Below are positions 26,484 through 35,989 of a stretch of DNA of 64,000 bases, piece by piece. The position numbers were made by a program, and so were the translations under genes. Positions within the stretch are counted from its first letter, which is position 1. Every line of letters begins with the position of its first letter. A model generated the notes under the pieces. The model searched no databases. It was not told the origin of the DNA and saw only the letters and a program-made list of their open reading frames with translations. The stretch spans positions 8,618,001 to 8,682,000 of the forward strand of contig NZ_CP070326.1 of assembly GCF_016917755.1 (NCBI RefSeq), given 5' to 3'. Source of the stretch: Streptomyces noursei. GTDB lineage: Bacteria > Actinomycetota > Actinomycetes > Streptomycetales > Streptomycetaceae.

Positions 26484-26671
26484 GGTCCCCACCGCCTTCC
26501 GTCGCTCGGGCCGTGGCCGTGCCGGGGCGGGCGCCGGGTGGCCCACTTCCATCGTGTGCCCCGGCACCGGGGGCGCGCCAGGGCCCGCGGGCGCATCCGA
26601 GCGGCCCCGGACCGGATGCCGTGGTGCCATGGAGGGGCGAGTGTGATGAAGGAATGCCGAAGGGACCCGTC

Positions 26672-27436
26672 ATGTCCGCCGCGTCACCGCTGGCCGCGTG
26701 TCTGCGTCCGGTGCGGGCCGTGGTCTTCGACACCGACGGGGTGCTCACCGACTCCGCGCGGATCCACGCCGCGGCCTGGCAGGAGGCGTTCGACGCCTGT
26801 CTGGCGGCCGCGGGCGGGCAGCGGCCCTTCGACCCGGTCGACGACTACCTCCGGCACGTGGACGGCCGGTCTCGGCTGGACGGCGCCGCCGCGTTCCTGG
26901 CCTCCCGGGGGCTGGCGCTGCCGCCCGGCTCCCCCGGTGACGCACCGGGCACCAGCACCGTGGCGGCCGTCGCGGCCCGTAAGGACGAGGTGTTCCGGGC
27001 ACTGCTGCGGGAGCGCGGGGCCGTCGTGTGGCCGGGCAGTGTGCGGCTGGTGCACGCGCTGCGCGGGGAGGGGATCCCGTGTGCCGCGGTGTCCGCGTCC
27101 CGGCACGCCACCGAGCTGCTGACCCGGGCGGGACTGCTCGGGCTGTTCCGGGCGGTGGTGGACGGCAACGAGGCGGCGCGGCTGGGGCTGCCGGGCAAAC
27201 CGGACCCGGCGCTGTTCGCGGAGGCGGCCCGGCGGCTGGCCGTCCCGCCCCGGGAGGCGGCCGTGGTGGAGGACGCCACCGCCGGGGTCGAAGCCGGCCG
27301 GCGCGGCGGATTCGGCCTGGTCGTGGGCGTCGACCGGAGCGGCACCCCGGGGCACGCGGCCGCGCTGCGCCGCCACGGCGCCGATGTGGTGGTCGCCGAC
27401 CCCGGCGATCTGCTGGCCCCCGGGACGGCCCCATGA
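26672..27436 (+). CDS. Beta-phosphoglucomutase-type HAD phosphatase
   Basis: A 254-aa HAD-superfamily protein. The nucleophile motif FDTDGVLTD has Asp20 (nucleophile) and Asp22 (acid/base). The cap domain follows. Motif II is in AVSASRHATELL, motif III Lys in GLPGKPDPALF, and motif IV in VVEDATAGVEAGRRGGFGLV. The start at 26672 follows GAAGGG. Its stop overlaps the GH65 start (ATGA). With GH65 it would convert beta-glucose 1-phosphate from a disaccharide phosphorylase into glucose 6-phosphate. Confidence 0.92.
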   Translation: MSAASPLAACLRPVRAVVFDTDGVLTDSARIHAAAWQEAFDACLAAAGGQRPFDPVDDYLRHVDGRSRLDGAAAFLASRGLALPPGSPGDAPGTSTVAAVAARKDEVFRALLRERGAVVWPGSVRLVHALRGEGIPCAAVSASRHATELLTRAGLLGLFRAVVDGNEAARLGLPGKPDPALFAEAARRLAVPPREAAVVEDATAGVEAGRRGGFGLVVGVDRSGTPGHAAALRRHGADVVVADPGDLLAPGTAP

Positions 27437-29838
27437 CGGCGCCGGCCTGGACCTGGACGTACGAGGGGTACGACCCCGAGGAGGAGCGGCTGCGGGAGGC
27501 GCTGTGCACGCTGGGCAACGGCCGGTTCGCCACCCGCGGCGCCGCCCCGGAGGCGCCGCGCGGCCCCGCGCACTACCCGGGCACCTACGCGGCCGGCGTC
27601 TACAACCGGCTGACCTCCACCGTCGCCGGCCGCCGGGTGGAGAACGAGGACCTGGTCAACCTGCCCGACTGGCTGCCGCTGCGCTACCGCATCCGCCCCG
27701 CGGACGCCGCCGGACCCGGCCCCTGGCTCTCGCCCGACCACCCGCAGCTCACCGGCCACCGCCGGACGCTGGACCTGCGCCGCGGCACGCTGACCCGCTG
27801 GTCGTCCTACGAGGACGGCGCCGGGCGGCGGCTGACCGTCACCGAACGCCGTCTGGTGCACATGGCCGAGCCCGATCTCGCCGTCCAGCGCGCGGTGTTC
27901 ACCGCCGAGGGCTGGGCCGGGGAGGTGGAGGTCGAGGCGGGGCTGGACGGCGACGTCCGCAACACCGGGGTGGCCCGGTACCGCGAGCTGGCCGACACCC
28001 ATCTCACCGACTGGGAGACCGGTTCCGCCGACGACGGCGTGTACTGGCTGCGCTGCCGGACCGTCGCCTCCGGCATCACCGTCGCGCTGGCCGCCCGGAT
28101 CCGCGCCGCGCCGCGCGGCGGCACCGCCCGCACCGCCCTCGCGGCCCGCACGGCCCGGCGGGTGCTCACCGTCCCGGTCCGGCCGGGCACCCCGGCGACC
28201 GTCGACAAGACGGTGGCGCTGCACACCTCCCGGGACCAGGCCCGCACGGCACCGCTCCCGGCCGCCCTGGAGACGGTCCGCCGCGCCCCGGCCGTCCCCC
28301 GGCTGCTGGCCTCGCACCACCGCGCCTGGCAGCACCTGTGGCGGCAGGTGCGGCTGGACGTCCCGGGCGAGGCCGGCCGAATCCTGCGGCTGCACGTCTT
28401 CCACGTGCTGCAGACCCTCTCCCCGCACACCGCGCGACTCGACGTCGGGGTGCCGGCGCGCGGCCTGCACGGCGAGGCGTACCGGGGGCATGTCTTCTGG
28501 GACGAGCTGTTCGTGCTGCCGTTCTTGAACCTGCACTTCCCGGAGGTGTCCCGGGCGCTGCTGGACTACCGGCACCGGCGGCTGCCGGCGGCCCGCCGGG
28601 CGGCGCGCGAGGCGGGCCGGGCGGGCGCGATGTACCCGTGGCAGAGCGGCAGCGACGGCCGCGAGGAGACCCAGCGGCTGCACCTCAATCCGCGCTCGGG
28701 CCGCTGGCTGCCGGACCATTCGCACCTCCAGCACCATGTCGGCTCGGCGATCGCCTACAACGTGTGGCAGTACTGGCAGGCCAGCGGCGACACCGCGTTC
28801 CTGCACACCAAGGGCGCGGAGATGCTGCTGGAGGTCGCCCGCTTCTGGGCGGCGAGCGCGGACTGGGACCCGGCGCTGGAGCGCTACCGCATCCGCGGGG
28901 TGGTCGGTCCGGACGAGTACCACGACGGCTATCCGGAAGCCGACCGGCCGGGCCTGGACGACAACGCCTACACCAACGTCACCGCGGCCTGGGTGCTGAC
29001 CCGGGCGCTGGACCTGTGCCGGACGCTGCCGGAGGGGCGCCGGCGGCCGCTGTTCGAACGGCTGGAGCTGTCCCACGACGAGCGGCAGCACTGGGACGAC
29101 CTCGCGCACCGGCTGTACGTGCCGTTCCACCGGGGCGTGATCAGCCAGTTCGCGGGCTACGGGCAGCTGGCCGAGCTCGACTGGGCGGGCTACCGCGCCC
29201 GCTACGGCGACATCCGGCGGCTGGACCGGATCCTGGAGGCGGAGGGCGACACCGTCAACCGCTACCAGGCGTCCAAACAGGCCGATGTGCTGATGCTGGG
29301 CTATCTCTTCTCGCCCTCCGAACTGGCCGGCATACTCGGCCAGTTGGGCTATCTCCTCGACGACGACGTCTGGCGGGCGACCGTCGACCACTATCTGCAC
29401 CGCACCTGCCACGGCTCGACGCTGAGCGCCGTGGTCCACGCCTGGGTGCTGGCGCGGGTGCGCCGGGACGACGCCTGGACGTACTGCGCGGAGGCGCTCA
29501 CCGGCGACATCGCGGACGTCCAGGGCGGCACCACCGCGGAGGGCATCCACCTGGGCGCGATGGCCGGCACCCTCGATTTCGTGCAGCGCGGGATGACCGG
29601 CCTGGAGACCCGGGAGCGCGCCCTGTGGCTGGATCCGGCGCCGCTCCCCCAGCTCTCCAAGTTCGGCGTGCGGATCCGCTACCGCCGCCACCGGGACATC
29701 GACCTGCGGATCCGCACCGATCGGGTGCGGATCACCGTGCCGGAGTCCGCGCACGCCGCGGTCCGGGTCCGGCTGCGCGGCCGGCCGTTCACCGTCGCCC
29801 CGGGAACGACCCGCCGCATCGACCTCCCCGACGGCTGA
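27433..29838 (+). CDS. Glycoside hydrolase family 65 disaccharide phosphorylase
   Basis: An 801-aa cytosolic enzyme. An N-terminal beta-sandwich (1-270) leads to an alpha/alpha barrel (about 310-690) and a C-terminal sheet. The general acid is in GVVGPDEYHDGY (Glu495). Phosphorylase-type anion-site motifs YQASKQADVLML and HGSTLSAVVHAW, plus GGTTAEGIHLGAMAGT, are present. GH65 enzymes cleave trehalose, maltose, kojibiose or related sugars with phosphate to beta-glucose 1-phosphate and glucose. The four-base overlap with the HAD mutase supports that pathway. Which disaccharide is used cannot be told from the sequence. Confidence 0.93.
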   Translation: MTAPAWTWTYEGYDPEEERLREALCTLGNGRFATRGAAPEAPRGPAHYPGTYAAGVYNRLTSTVAGRRVENEDLVNLPDWLPLRYRIRPADAAGPGPWLSPDHPQLTGHRRTLDLRRGTLTRWSSYEDGAGRRLTVTERRLVHMAEPDLAVQRAVFTAEGWAGEVEVEAGLDGDVRNTGVARYRELADTHLTDWETGSADDGVYWLRCRTVASGITVALAARIRAAPRGGTARTALAARTARRVLTVPVRPGTPATVDKTVALHTSRDQARTAPLPAALETVRRAPAVPRLLASHHRAWQHLWRQVRLDVPGEAGRILRLHVFHVLQTLSPHTARLDVGVPARGLHGEAYRGHVFWDELFVLPFLNLHFPEVSRALLDYRHRRLPAARRAAREAGRAGAMYPWQSGSDGREETQRLHLNPRSGRWLPDHSHLQHHVGSAIAYNVWQYWQASGDTAFLHTKGAEMLLEVARFWAASADWDPALERYRIRGVVGPDEYHDGYPEADRPGLDDNAYTNVTAAWVLTRALDLCRTLPEGRRRPLFERLELSHDERQHWDDLAHRLYVPFHRGVISQFAGYGQLAELDWAGYRARYGDIRRLDRILEAEGDTVNRYQASKQADVLMLGYLFSPSELAGILGQLGYLLDDDVWRATVDHYLHRTCHGSTLSAVVHAWVLARVRRDDAWTYCAEALTGDIADVQGGTTAEGIHLGAMAGTLDFVQRGMTGLETRERALWLDPAPLPQLSKFGVRIRYRRHRDIDLRIRTDRVRITVPESAHAAVRVRLRGRPFTVAPGTTRRIDLPDG

Positions 29839-29872
29839 CCCGACCGTCGACCACCGCGGCCCGGCGGTGCGG

Positions 29873-31351
29873 TCAATCGGGCTGGGGCAGCGGAGTTCCC
29901 GCCCCGGCCGCCGCCGCGTCCGGAGCCGCCCCGCGCAGATACTCCTCGCTGATCCGCTTCGGCCCGAACGGCCACTCCCGCTCGTGGCGGGCCCATCCCA
30001 GGAACGCCACCAACCCCGCCGCGACCCAGGCCAGCGACCATTCGACGGGGTGTCGGCCGGGGGCGTTGCGGTCCGCGTAGCCGTAGATCACCAGCCAGCC
30101 GACCAGCGCGATCAGGCTCGGCAGCGGGTAGAGCCACATCCGGTAGGGGCGGCGCAGCGCCGGCTGCCGGCGCCGCAGCACGGTGACCGCCGCGATCTGG
30201 GCCAGCGACTGCACCAGCACCATCACCGTGGTGAGCAGCTGGATGACGGTCGTCAGGTCGGTGTGCCGGCCCAGGAGGAAGCCCGCCGCCATGATGCCGC
30301 CCATGGTCAGCAGCCCCAGGACGGGGAAGCGGTGGCGGGGGTGCAGCGTGCCGTACGGGCGGAAGAACACCCGGTCCCGGGCGGCGTCGTAGGGGACCCG
30401 GGAGCCGCCCAGCAGCCCGGTCATGACGGAGGTGACGGCGGTGACGAGGATGAGCACGGTGACGGCTTCGGCGGCGGTCCGGCCCCAGGCGCGTTCCAGG
30501 ACGGCGGAGGCGACCGAGGAGCCGGCGGTGCTGTGCGGGTCGAGCATCTCGCGCCAGTCGACGACGCCGAGGGTGCCGATCTGGAGCAGCAGGTAGATCG
30601 CCATGATGCCGAGGATGGAGAAGAGGATGGCCCGCGGCAGGGTGCGGCCGGGCCGCTTGATCTCGGCGCCCATGTAGGCGGTGGTGTTGTAGCCGAGGTA
30701 GTCGTAGATGCCGATGGTGAGTCCGCCGGCGAACCCCACCCAGAAGTGACTGGCCGCCAGTTCCACCGCGTGCGCGGGGTAGGTGAAGGCCCGCTCCGGG
30801 CTGAAGTGGGTGAACGCCGCGAGGACGACCAGGCCGACGGCGGCGATCATCACCGTCCACAGCACGACGGTGAGCCGGGCGATGCGCTCCACCCGGCGCC
30901 AGAGCAGCACCACGATGCCGACCGTGACGGCCAGTCCGACCGCGTCCCCCTGCGCCTGGCTCATCCCCGGCCACAGATAGCCCAGGTACTGCACGAAGCC
31001 GATCACGCCGGTGGACATCCCGAGCGGGATGAACAGCATCGCCGTCCACACGAACAGAAACGGCATCAGCTTCCCGGTCCGGTACTGGAACGCCTGCCGC
31101 AGATACACATAACTGCCGCCCGCCCCCGGCAGCGACGCACCCAACTCCGCCCACACCAGACCGTCCGCCAGCGCCAGCACCGCACCCGCCACGAACCCGA
31201 TCACCGCCTGCGGCCCGCCGAACGCCGTCACCATCAACGGGATCGTCACGAACGGCCCGATGCCGCACATCTGGCTCATGTTGATCGCGATGGCCTGCAA
31301 CAGCCCGATCCGGCGGACGAAACCCGCCCGTTCCCCCAGCAGGTCCGACAC
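29873..31351 (-). CDS. APC-family amino acid permease
   Basis: A 492-aa inner-membrane transporter with about 12 predicted helices. The first helix has the APC pattern MSQMCGIGPFVTIPLMV, and GAGGSYVYLRQAFQ follows helix 2. The C-terminal tail is soluble (WPFGPKRISEEYLR). The GTG start follows an AAGGGG stretch. It converges on the GH65 gene with a short hairpin (CACCGC/GCGGTG) in the 34-bp gap. The substrate is probably an amino acid or polyamine; not resolved. Confidence 0.9.
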   Translation of the reverse strand: MSDLLGERAGFVRRIGLLQAIAINMSQMCGIGPFVTIPLMVTAFGGPQAVIGFVAGAVLALADGLVWAELGASLPGAGGSYVYLRQAFQYRTGKLMPFLFVWTAMLFIPLGMSTGVIGFVQYLGYLWPGMSQAQGDAVGLAVTVGIVVLLWRRVERIARLTVVLWTVMIAAVGLVVLAAFTHFSPERAFTYPAHAVELAASHFWVGFAGGLTIGIYDYLGYNTTAYMGAEIKRPGRTLPRAILFSILGIMAIYLLLQIGTLGVVDWREMLDPHSTAGSSVASAVLERAWGRTAAEAVTVLILVTAVTSVMTGLLGGSRVPYDAARDRVFFRPYGTLHPRHRFPVLGLLTMGGIMAAGFLLGRHTDLTTVIQLLTTVMVLVQSLAQIAAVTVLRRRQPALRRPYRMWLYPLPSLIALVGWLVIYGYADRNAPGRHPVEWSLAWVAAGLVAFLGWARHEREWPFGPKRISEEYLRGAAPDAAAAGAGTPLPQPD

Positions 31352-31498
31352 CCTTCAAGCCCCTTCCCCTGCCGGCGCACCCGCCGGCCGCGGCCCGTTC
31401 CGCGGGGCCCCAGGCTGACACGCCGGCCACCGCCGCGCACCGGCCCGGACCGAACCCGTCGCACCCCGGCGACGGCCACCGGGCGGCCGACCCGCCGC

Positions 31499-32125
31499 CT
31501 ACACCTCCCCGTACGCCTCCCCGCCGAGCTCCAACCGGGCCGTCCCGGCCGTGGTGTCCGCCAGCCAGGCCCGGAAGCCCGCCAGGTCCGCCTCCGGCAG
31601 CCCCACCTCGATGTGGACCTCGGCTCCGTAGGTCACCTCGCGCACCGCCCGCCCCGTGGTGCGCAGGTCGTTCTCCAGTCGGCCCGCGCGCTGGTGGTCC
31701 ACGGTGACCGTCACCAGTCGGAACCGCTGCCGGGTGACCGTGCCCAGCGCGTCCAGCGCCTCGCCGACCACGCCCCCGTAGGCGCGGATCAGACCGCCCG
31801 CCCCCAGTTTGATGCCGCCGAAGTACCGCGTGACCACCGCGACCACATAGCGCACCTCCCGCCGCACCAGCATCTGCAGCATCGGCACCCCGGCCGTACC
31901 GCCCGGTTCACCGTCATCGCTGGCCTTCTGCACCCCGCCGTCGGCCCCCAGGACGTACGCGAAGCAATGGTGCCGGGCGGTCGGGTGCTCCTTGCGGATG
32001 CGCGCGATGAAGTCCTGGGCCTCCTCCTCCGTCGCGACCGGCGCGAGCGCACAGAGGAAGCGGGACTTGTTGATCTCGATCTCGTGGACACCCTCACGGG
32101 CCAGCGTCCGGTACTGCTCCTGCAT
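31499..32125 (-). CDS. YigZ/IMPACT-family protein
   Basis: A 208-aa protein with the N-terminal IMPACT domain (KSRFLCALAP..., HHCFAYVLG, ASDDGEPGGTAGVPML, VTRYFGGIKLGAGGLIRAYG) and a C-terminal DUF1949 ferredoxin-like domain. Bacterial YigZ proteins are widely conserved; a role in translation or nucleotide metabolism is suggested by the eukaryotic IMPACT family but unproved. The length is typical. It lies alone on the minus strand. Confidence 0.93.
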   Translation of the reverse strand: MQEQYRTLAREGVHEIEINKSRFLCALAPVATEEEAQDFIARIRKEHPTARHHCFAYVLGADGGVQKASDDGEPGGTAGVPMLQMLVRREVRYVVAVVTRYFGGIKLGAGGLIRAYGGVVGEALDALGTVTRQRFRLVTVTVDHQRAGRLENDLRTTGRAVREVTYGAEVHIEVGLPEADLAGFRAWLADTTAGTARLELGGEAYGEV

Positions 32126-32374
32126 CCGACCAGCCTAGAACCTTCTCCACCGCCGCCGGACGGGGCGGTCCCGCCACCCGGCACCCCGCGCCGCGCTGCG
32201 GTGTCCGCCGTACGGGCGCAGTGCGCACCGCCGGGCGGCGTACCCGGGCCGTCCGCACGGTGCGTCGGGAAGACGTCCGCCGTGCCCATGGGCACTGTGG
32301 CCCAAGCGGGACCCGGCGCCGCACGGAGCCACGGGGCCCGGCGGGAACGGAACGGCGGCTCGGCGGAGGGCTTC

Positions 32375-33154
32375 ATGGACGACAGCACACAGGCGGCGAT
32401 GACGGCCGGCGCTCCGGTGACCGGCGAGGAGATGCCGGCGCCGCCCCCGGAGGTCGTCGAGGCGGCCCGCCAGGCACCGGACCACTGGCTGGCCATGGTG
32501 GACCTGACCTGGTCCGGCGAGGACGCACCACCGCTGTGGGCGGTGGTCGGGCAATGGCGGTCCGGCCCGGACGGCGAGATCGCGGAGTGGCGGGACAACC
32601 CGGAGTACCGCCCGTCGCCGCAGATGCTGGACTGGGCGGACCCCACCGACGCCGTGGACCGCGCGGTGCAGCTGTCGGCCACCGGATACGGCCCGGAGCA
32701 GGCGGTCTACGAGGAGCTGGCGCGGGCGGAGCTCTCCTTCCTGGTCACCACGACCGGCGCGCCCCTGGCCGCGGCGTCCCCCGAGGGCGCCCCGGTCGTC
32801 CCCGTCTACACCTCCGTCGCCCACCTGGAATCGGCCGGCCGGCTGTGCTACGACCAGCGGCCGGCGGCCGAACTCGTCGAGCAACTGCCGCCCGGCCACA
32901 CCCTCTACGTCAATCCGTCCGGCCCGGTGAGCATGGTCGTGGAGCCCGAGCAGCTGCGTGCCGCGCTGGCCGCCGCGGGCGGCGCCGAGGCCGGGCAGCG
33001 CACCCGGGAGGCCGCCCCCGCCACCGCGCTGCGGCCGGGGACCGGCGCCGGCGCACCCGAGCCGGTGACCGGCGGCCGGGCGATCGGCAAGCCGGCCCGC
33101 TCCGCGGCGACCGGCAACGTCGTCGGCGCCGGCCTGGCCCGCGGCACCGGCTGA
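32375..33154 (+). CDS. Type VII secretion system-associated protein (orphan)
   Basis: A 259-aa soluble protein that resembles streptomycete proteins annotated as type VII secretion-associated. It has the patterns PEVVEAARQAPDHWLAMVD, LWAVVGQWRSG and YVNPSGPVSMVVEPEQLRAA, with an SseB-like core (about residues 100-210) and a disordered Ala/Gly-rich tail. No ESX gene (EccC, EsxA/B, mycosin) lies nearby, so a secretion role rests only on family naming. The ATG follows GGCGGAGGG, and a terminator follows the stop. Confidence 0.72.
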   Translation: MDDSTQAAMTAGAPVTGEEMPAPPPEVVEAARQAPDHWLAMVDLTWSGEDAPPLWAVVGQWRSGPDGEIAEWRDNPEYRPSPQMLDWADPTDAVDRAVQLSATGYGPEQAVYEELARAELSFLVTTTGAPLAAASPEGAPVVPVYTSVAHLESAGRLCYDQRPAAELVEQLPPGHTLYVNPSGPVSMVVEPEQLRAALAAAGGAEAGQRTREAAPATALRPGTGAGAPEPVTGGRAIGKPARSAATGNVVGAGLARGTG

Positions 33155-33170
33155 CCCGCCCCCTGAACCC

Positions 33171-33200
33171 GCCCCGCCCGTCTTCCCCTTCGGGCGGGGC
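33171..33200 (+). terminator. Terminator after the T7SS-associated gene
   Basis: A perfect 10-bp stem GCCCCGCCCG (33171-33180) with CGGGCGGGGC (33191-33200) and a pyrimidine loop TCTTCCCCTT lies 17 bp after the stop codon. Confidence 0.85.
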
Positions 33201-33301
33201 GTCTCGCTGTCTCCCGGCCGAACGCATCGCGGCGCGTCCGGAATGTTCGGAGCCCGCCGCCCGTTGTGGCAGACCGGGACCAGGGACGACAGGAGACGCC
33301 C

Positions 33302-33709
33302 ATGCACGCCGACCAGGCGACCATCCGCAGGATCCTCACCGAGCTCGGGGACACCTGGGCGGTGGTGGGGCTGTCCGCCAACCAGCAGCGCGCCGCCTAC
33401 GGCGTCGCCGAGACCCTCCAGCGCTACGGCAAGCGGATCGTGCCGGTGCACCCCAAGGCCGAGACCGTGCACGGGGAGGTGGGGTACCCGACCCTGGAGG
33501 CCGTCCCCTTCAAGATCGACGTGGTGGACGTCTTCGTGCGCAGCGAACTCGCCGGTGCCGTCGCCGACGAGGCCGTCGCCGTCGGCGCCCAGGCCGTCTG
33601 GTTCCAGCTCGGCGTCATCGACGACGCCGCCGCCCACCGCACCCGCGCCGCCGGCCTCGCCATGGTGATGAACCGCTGCCCGGCGATCGAGATACCTCGT
33701 TTGGCCTGA
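33302..33709 (+). CDS. CoA-binding domain protein
   Basis: A 135-aa Rossmann-like protein of the CoA-binding family (YccU type). It shows TWAVVGLSANQQRAAYGVAE, GKRIVPVHPKAE, and a C-terminal NRCPAIEIPRL, in which the Cys is conserved in this family. Such stand-alone domains resemble the N-terminus of succinyl-CoA synthetase alpha and bind CoA without known catalysis. ACAGGAGACGCCC precedes the ATG at 33302, which is preferred over an ATG 36 bp earlier. Confidence 0.9.
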   Translation: MHADQATIRRILTELGDTWAVVGLSANQQRAAYGVAETLQRYGKRIVPVHPKAETVHGEVGYPTLEAVPFKIDVVDVFVRSELAGAVADEAVAVGAQAVWFQLGVIDDAAAHRTRAAGLAMVMNRCPAIEIPRLA

Positions 33710-33746
33710 ACGCGGGGTGCCCCAGGGCGTGCCCTAGCATGCCGGC

Positions 33747-34262
33747 ATGATCACGCCACGTGCCGCCCGCCCGGAGGACGCCGCCGAGCTGGTCCGGCTG
33801 CGCCGGCTGATGTATCTGGCCATGAACGGCCGTGACGAGCCCGGCAGTTGGGAGCGGGACGCGGAGATCGTGGCGCGCCGGCAGCTGGTCGACCCACAGG
33901 CCCGGCTGATCGGTTTCGTGCTGGACGGGGAGCCCGCCGGGACCGGGTCCGGGGCAGCCGCGCCGCATCTCGCGGCGTGCGCGCTCGGCCGGATCGACGA
34001 GCGGCTGCCGTCCCCGGCCCATCCGACGGGCCGCGTCGGCTTCGTCTTCAACGTCTGCACGGATCCCCGGTATCGGGGCCGGGGCTACGCCCGGGCGACG
34101 ACCGAGGCGCTGCTGGCGTGGTTCGCGCGGCACGACATCGACCGGGTCGACCTGCACGCCACGGACGCCGCCGCGCCGCTCTACCGCAGCCTGGGCTTCG
34201 CCGAGCACGCCACGCCGCTCTCCCTGGACCTGCGCCGGAGGCCGGGCGCCGCAGCGGGCTGA
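33747..34262 (+). CDS. GNAT-family N-acetyltransferase
   Basis: A 171-aa acetyltransferase. It opens with ITPRAARPEDAAELVRLRRL and has the acetyl-CoA loop RYRGRGYARATTEALLAWF (about residues 110-128) and the C-terminal LYRSLGFAEH, all usual for GNAT enzymes. It follows the CoA-binding protein by 37 bp, possibly in one transcript. The acceptor substrate is unknown. Confidence 0.9.
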   Translation: MITPRAARPEDAAELVRLRRLMYLAMNGRDEPGSWERDAEIVARRQLVDPQARLIGFVLDGEPAGTGSGAAAPHLAACALGRIDERLPSPAHPTGRVGFVFNVCTDPRYRGRGYARATTEALLAWFARHDIDRVDLHATDAAAPLYRSLGFAEHATPLSLDLRRRPGAAAG

Positions 34263-34313
34263 ACGGCCGGCGCCGCGCGGCCGGATGCCACCGCCCGAGC
34301 GGGCCCGGCGGCC

Positions 34314-34886
34314 TCAGCGGGCCGCCTGGATGATCACCGACATGGTCATCTCCACCGGCTCCGTGCCGTCGTTGCGGTAGCCGTGCGGGACCTTGGCCTC
34401 GAAGGTCGCCGAGGCCCCGGCGGGCACCTCGTGCGTCGCGCCGTCGACGATCAGGCTGAGGGTGCCGGACCGGACGTGCAACAGCTCGACGGTGCCCGGC
34501 GGATGTGGGTCGGAGGCGCTCTCGTCGCCCGGCATCAGCCGCCAGTCCCACATCTCGAACGGGCCGGGCGCCTCGCCGCCCACGAGGAGTGAGGTGTAGC
34601 TGCCGGCTTCCGTGGACCACATCCGGACCGCCTGACCCGGTGCCACGATCCGCACCTGCGGGCCCTGTTCGTAGTCGAGGAGCGTGGTGATGCTGACGCC
34701 GAGCGCGTCGGCGATCTTCACGGTGGTGCCCACGCTCGGGTTCGTCCGGGCCTGCTCGATCTGGATGATCATGCCGCGGCTGACTCCGGCGCGGGCCGCC
34801 AGCGCATCGAGGGTGTAGCCGCGCTCGGTGCGCCAGCGTTTGAGGTTGCGGGCGAGCGCCTGCGTGAGCTGGTCGAGGTCCGTCAC
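34314..34886 (-). CDS. XRE-family regulator with cupin domain
   Basis: A 190-aa regulator. The N-terminal helix-turn-helix is at residues 8-62 (LDALAARAGVSRGMIIQIEQ), and a C-terminal cupin at about 105-188 (ELLHVRSGTLSLIVDG, PHGYRN) probably binds a small ligand. GTG 34886 fits the family N-terminus better than an upstream ATG. It is divergent from an EamA transporter, a common pairing in which the regulator controls export of its ligand. The 119-bp gap is unusually AT-rich and holds both promoters. Confidence 0.92.
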   Translation of the reverse strand: MTDLDQLTQALARNLKRWRTERGYTLDALAARAGVSRGMIIQIEQARTNPSVGTTVKIADALGVSITTLLDYEQGPQVRIVAPGQAVRMWSTEAGSYTSLLVGGEAPGPFEMWDWRLMPGDESASDPHPPGTVELLHVRSGTLSLIVDGATHEVPAGASATFEAKVPHGYRNDGTEPVEMTMSVIIQAAR

Positions 34887-35005
34887 GGTCCGTCCAAGTC
34901 GGTGGTCGGGGCGGCAGGTCAATATATTCGCTACCGCGGTTCAATTTATTGCACTACGGTGTGGTGTACTTCAGCGTCCGCTTCACTGTACTGCGAGGTT
35001 TCTCC
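34887..35005. promoter_or_regulatory. Divergent promoter region, XRE regulator and EamA transporter
   Basis: This 119-bp gap is much more AT-rich than its surroundings (for example AATATATTC and CAATTTATTGC around 34920-34955), as expected for two back-to-back promoters and an operator. No perfect palindrome was found. Confidence 0.5.
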
Positions 35006-35875
35006 ATGACCGCGGCCTTCGCCCTGGCCACCTGCCTCCTCTGGGGGCTCGCCGACTTCGGCGGCGGATTGCTCACCCGGCGCCTGCCCGCCCTGACCGT
35101 CGTGGTGGTCTCGCAGACGCTGGCCGCCCTGGTGCTGGGCGGCATCGTGCTGGCCACCGGCGGCTGGCGGGAGGCCGGTCCGCAACTGTGGTTCGCCGTC
35201 GGAGCCGGCGTCGTCGGCCCCGCCGCGATGCTCTGCTTCTACCGCGCACTCGCCCTCGGCCCGATGGGCGTGGTCTCCCCGCTCGGCTCGGTCGGCACCG
35301 TCCTGGTCCCGCTCGGCGTCGGCATCGTCGCGGGCGAACGGCCGGGACTCCTCCAGGCCGCGGGCATCGTCGTCGCGGTGATCGGTGTCCTGCTGGCCGG
35401 CGGGCCCCGGCTCGGCGGCACGTCCGTGGCCCGTCGGACGATCGCGCTCACCCTGTTCTCCGCGCTCGGCTTCGGCGCGGTGATGGCACTGATCGCCGAG
35501 GCGTCCTCGACCGTGACCGGGCTCTTCCTCGCCCTGTTCGTCCAGCGGGTGTGCAATGTGGCGGTCGGCGGGGCGGCCCTGTTCGCCGCGGTCCGGCGCG
35601 GCGTCCCGGCACTGCCCGAGGGCGGGCTGCCCGTCCTGCGCGGGGCGCTCCCCGCCCTCGCCTTCATCGGCATCGCCGACGTCGCCGCCAACGGCACCTA
35701 CGCCATAGCCGCCCAGCACGGCCCGGTCACCATGGCGGCGGTGCTGGCCTCCTTGTACCCGGTCGTCACCACGCTGGCGGCCCTCGGCGTCCTCAAGGAA
35801 CGGATGCGCGCCGTCCAGACCGCCGGGGCCTCCCTCGCCCTGGTCGGCTCGGTCCTGCTCGCGACCCACGGCTGA
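35006..35875 (+). CDS. EamA-family (DMT) transporter
   Basis: A 289-aa inner-membrane protein with ten predicted helices in two EamA repeats. It belongs to the drug/metabolite transporter superfamily. ALALGPMGVVSPLGSVGTVL ends the first repeat, and AQHGPVTMAAVLASLYPVVT the second. The start is set at ATG 35006, where the hydrophobic N-terminus begins. Divergence from a cupin regulator suggests induced export of an amino-acid-like or antimicrobial compound. Confidence 0.9.
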   Translation: MTAAFALATCLLWGLADFGGGLLTRRLPALTVVVVSQTLAALVLGGIVLATGGWREAGPQLWFAVGAGVVGPAAMLCFYRALALGPMGVVSPLGSVGTVLVPLGVGIVAGERPGLLQAAGIVVAVIGVLLAGGPRLGGTSVARRTIALTLFSALGFGAVMALIAEASSTVTGLFLALFVQRVCNVAVGGAALFAAVRRGVPALPEGGLPVLRGALPALAFIGIADVAANGTYAIAAQHGPVTMAAVLASLYPVVTTLAALGVLKERMRAVQTAGASLALVGSVLLATHG

Positions 35876-35989
35876 CGAGGAACATCCGGACAACCGCACA
35901 GCCACCAACCGCACGAGCCCCCCACAAGACCCCACAAGAGGCAGACGCCGGACGACCTACGGCAGGCGGAAATGTGATGGCAGGCGCCC

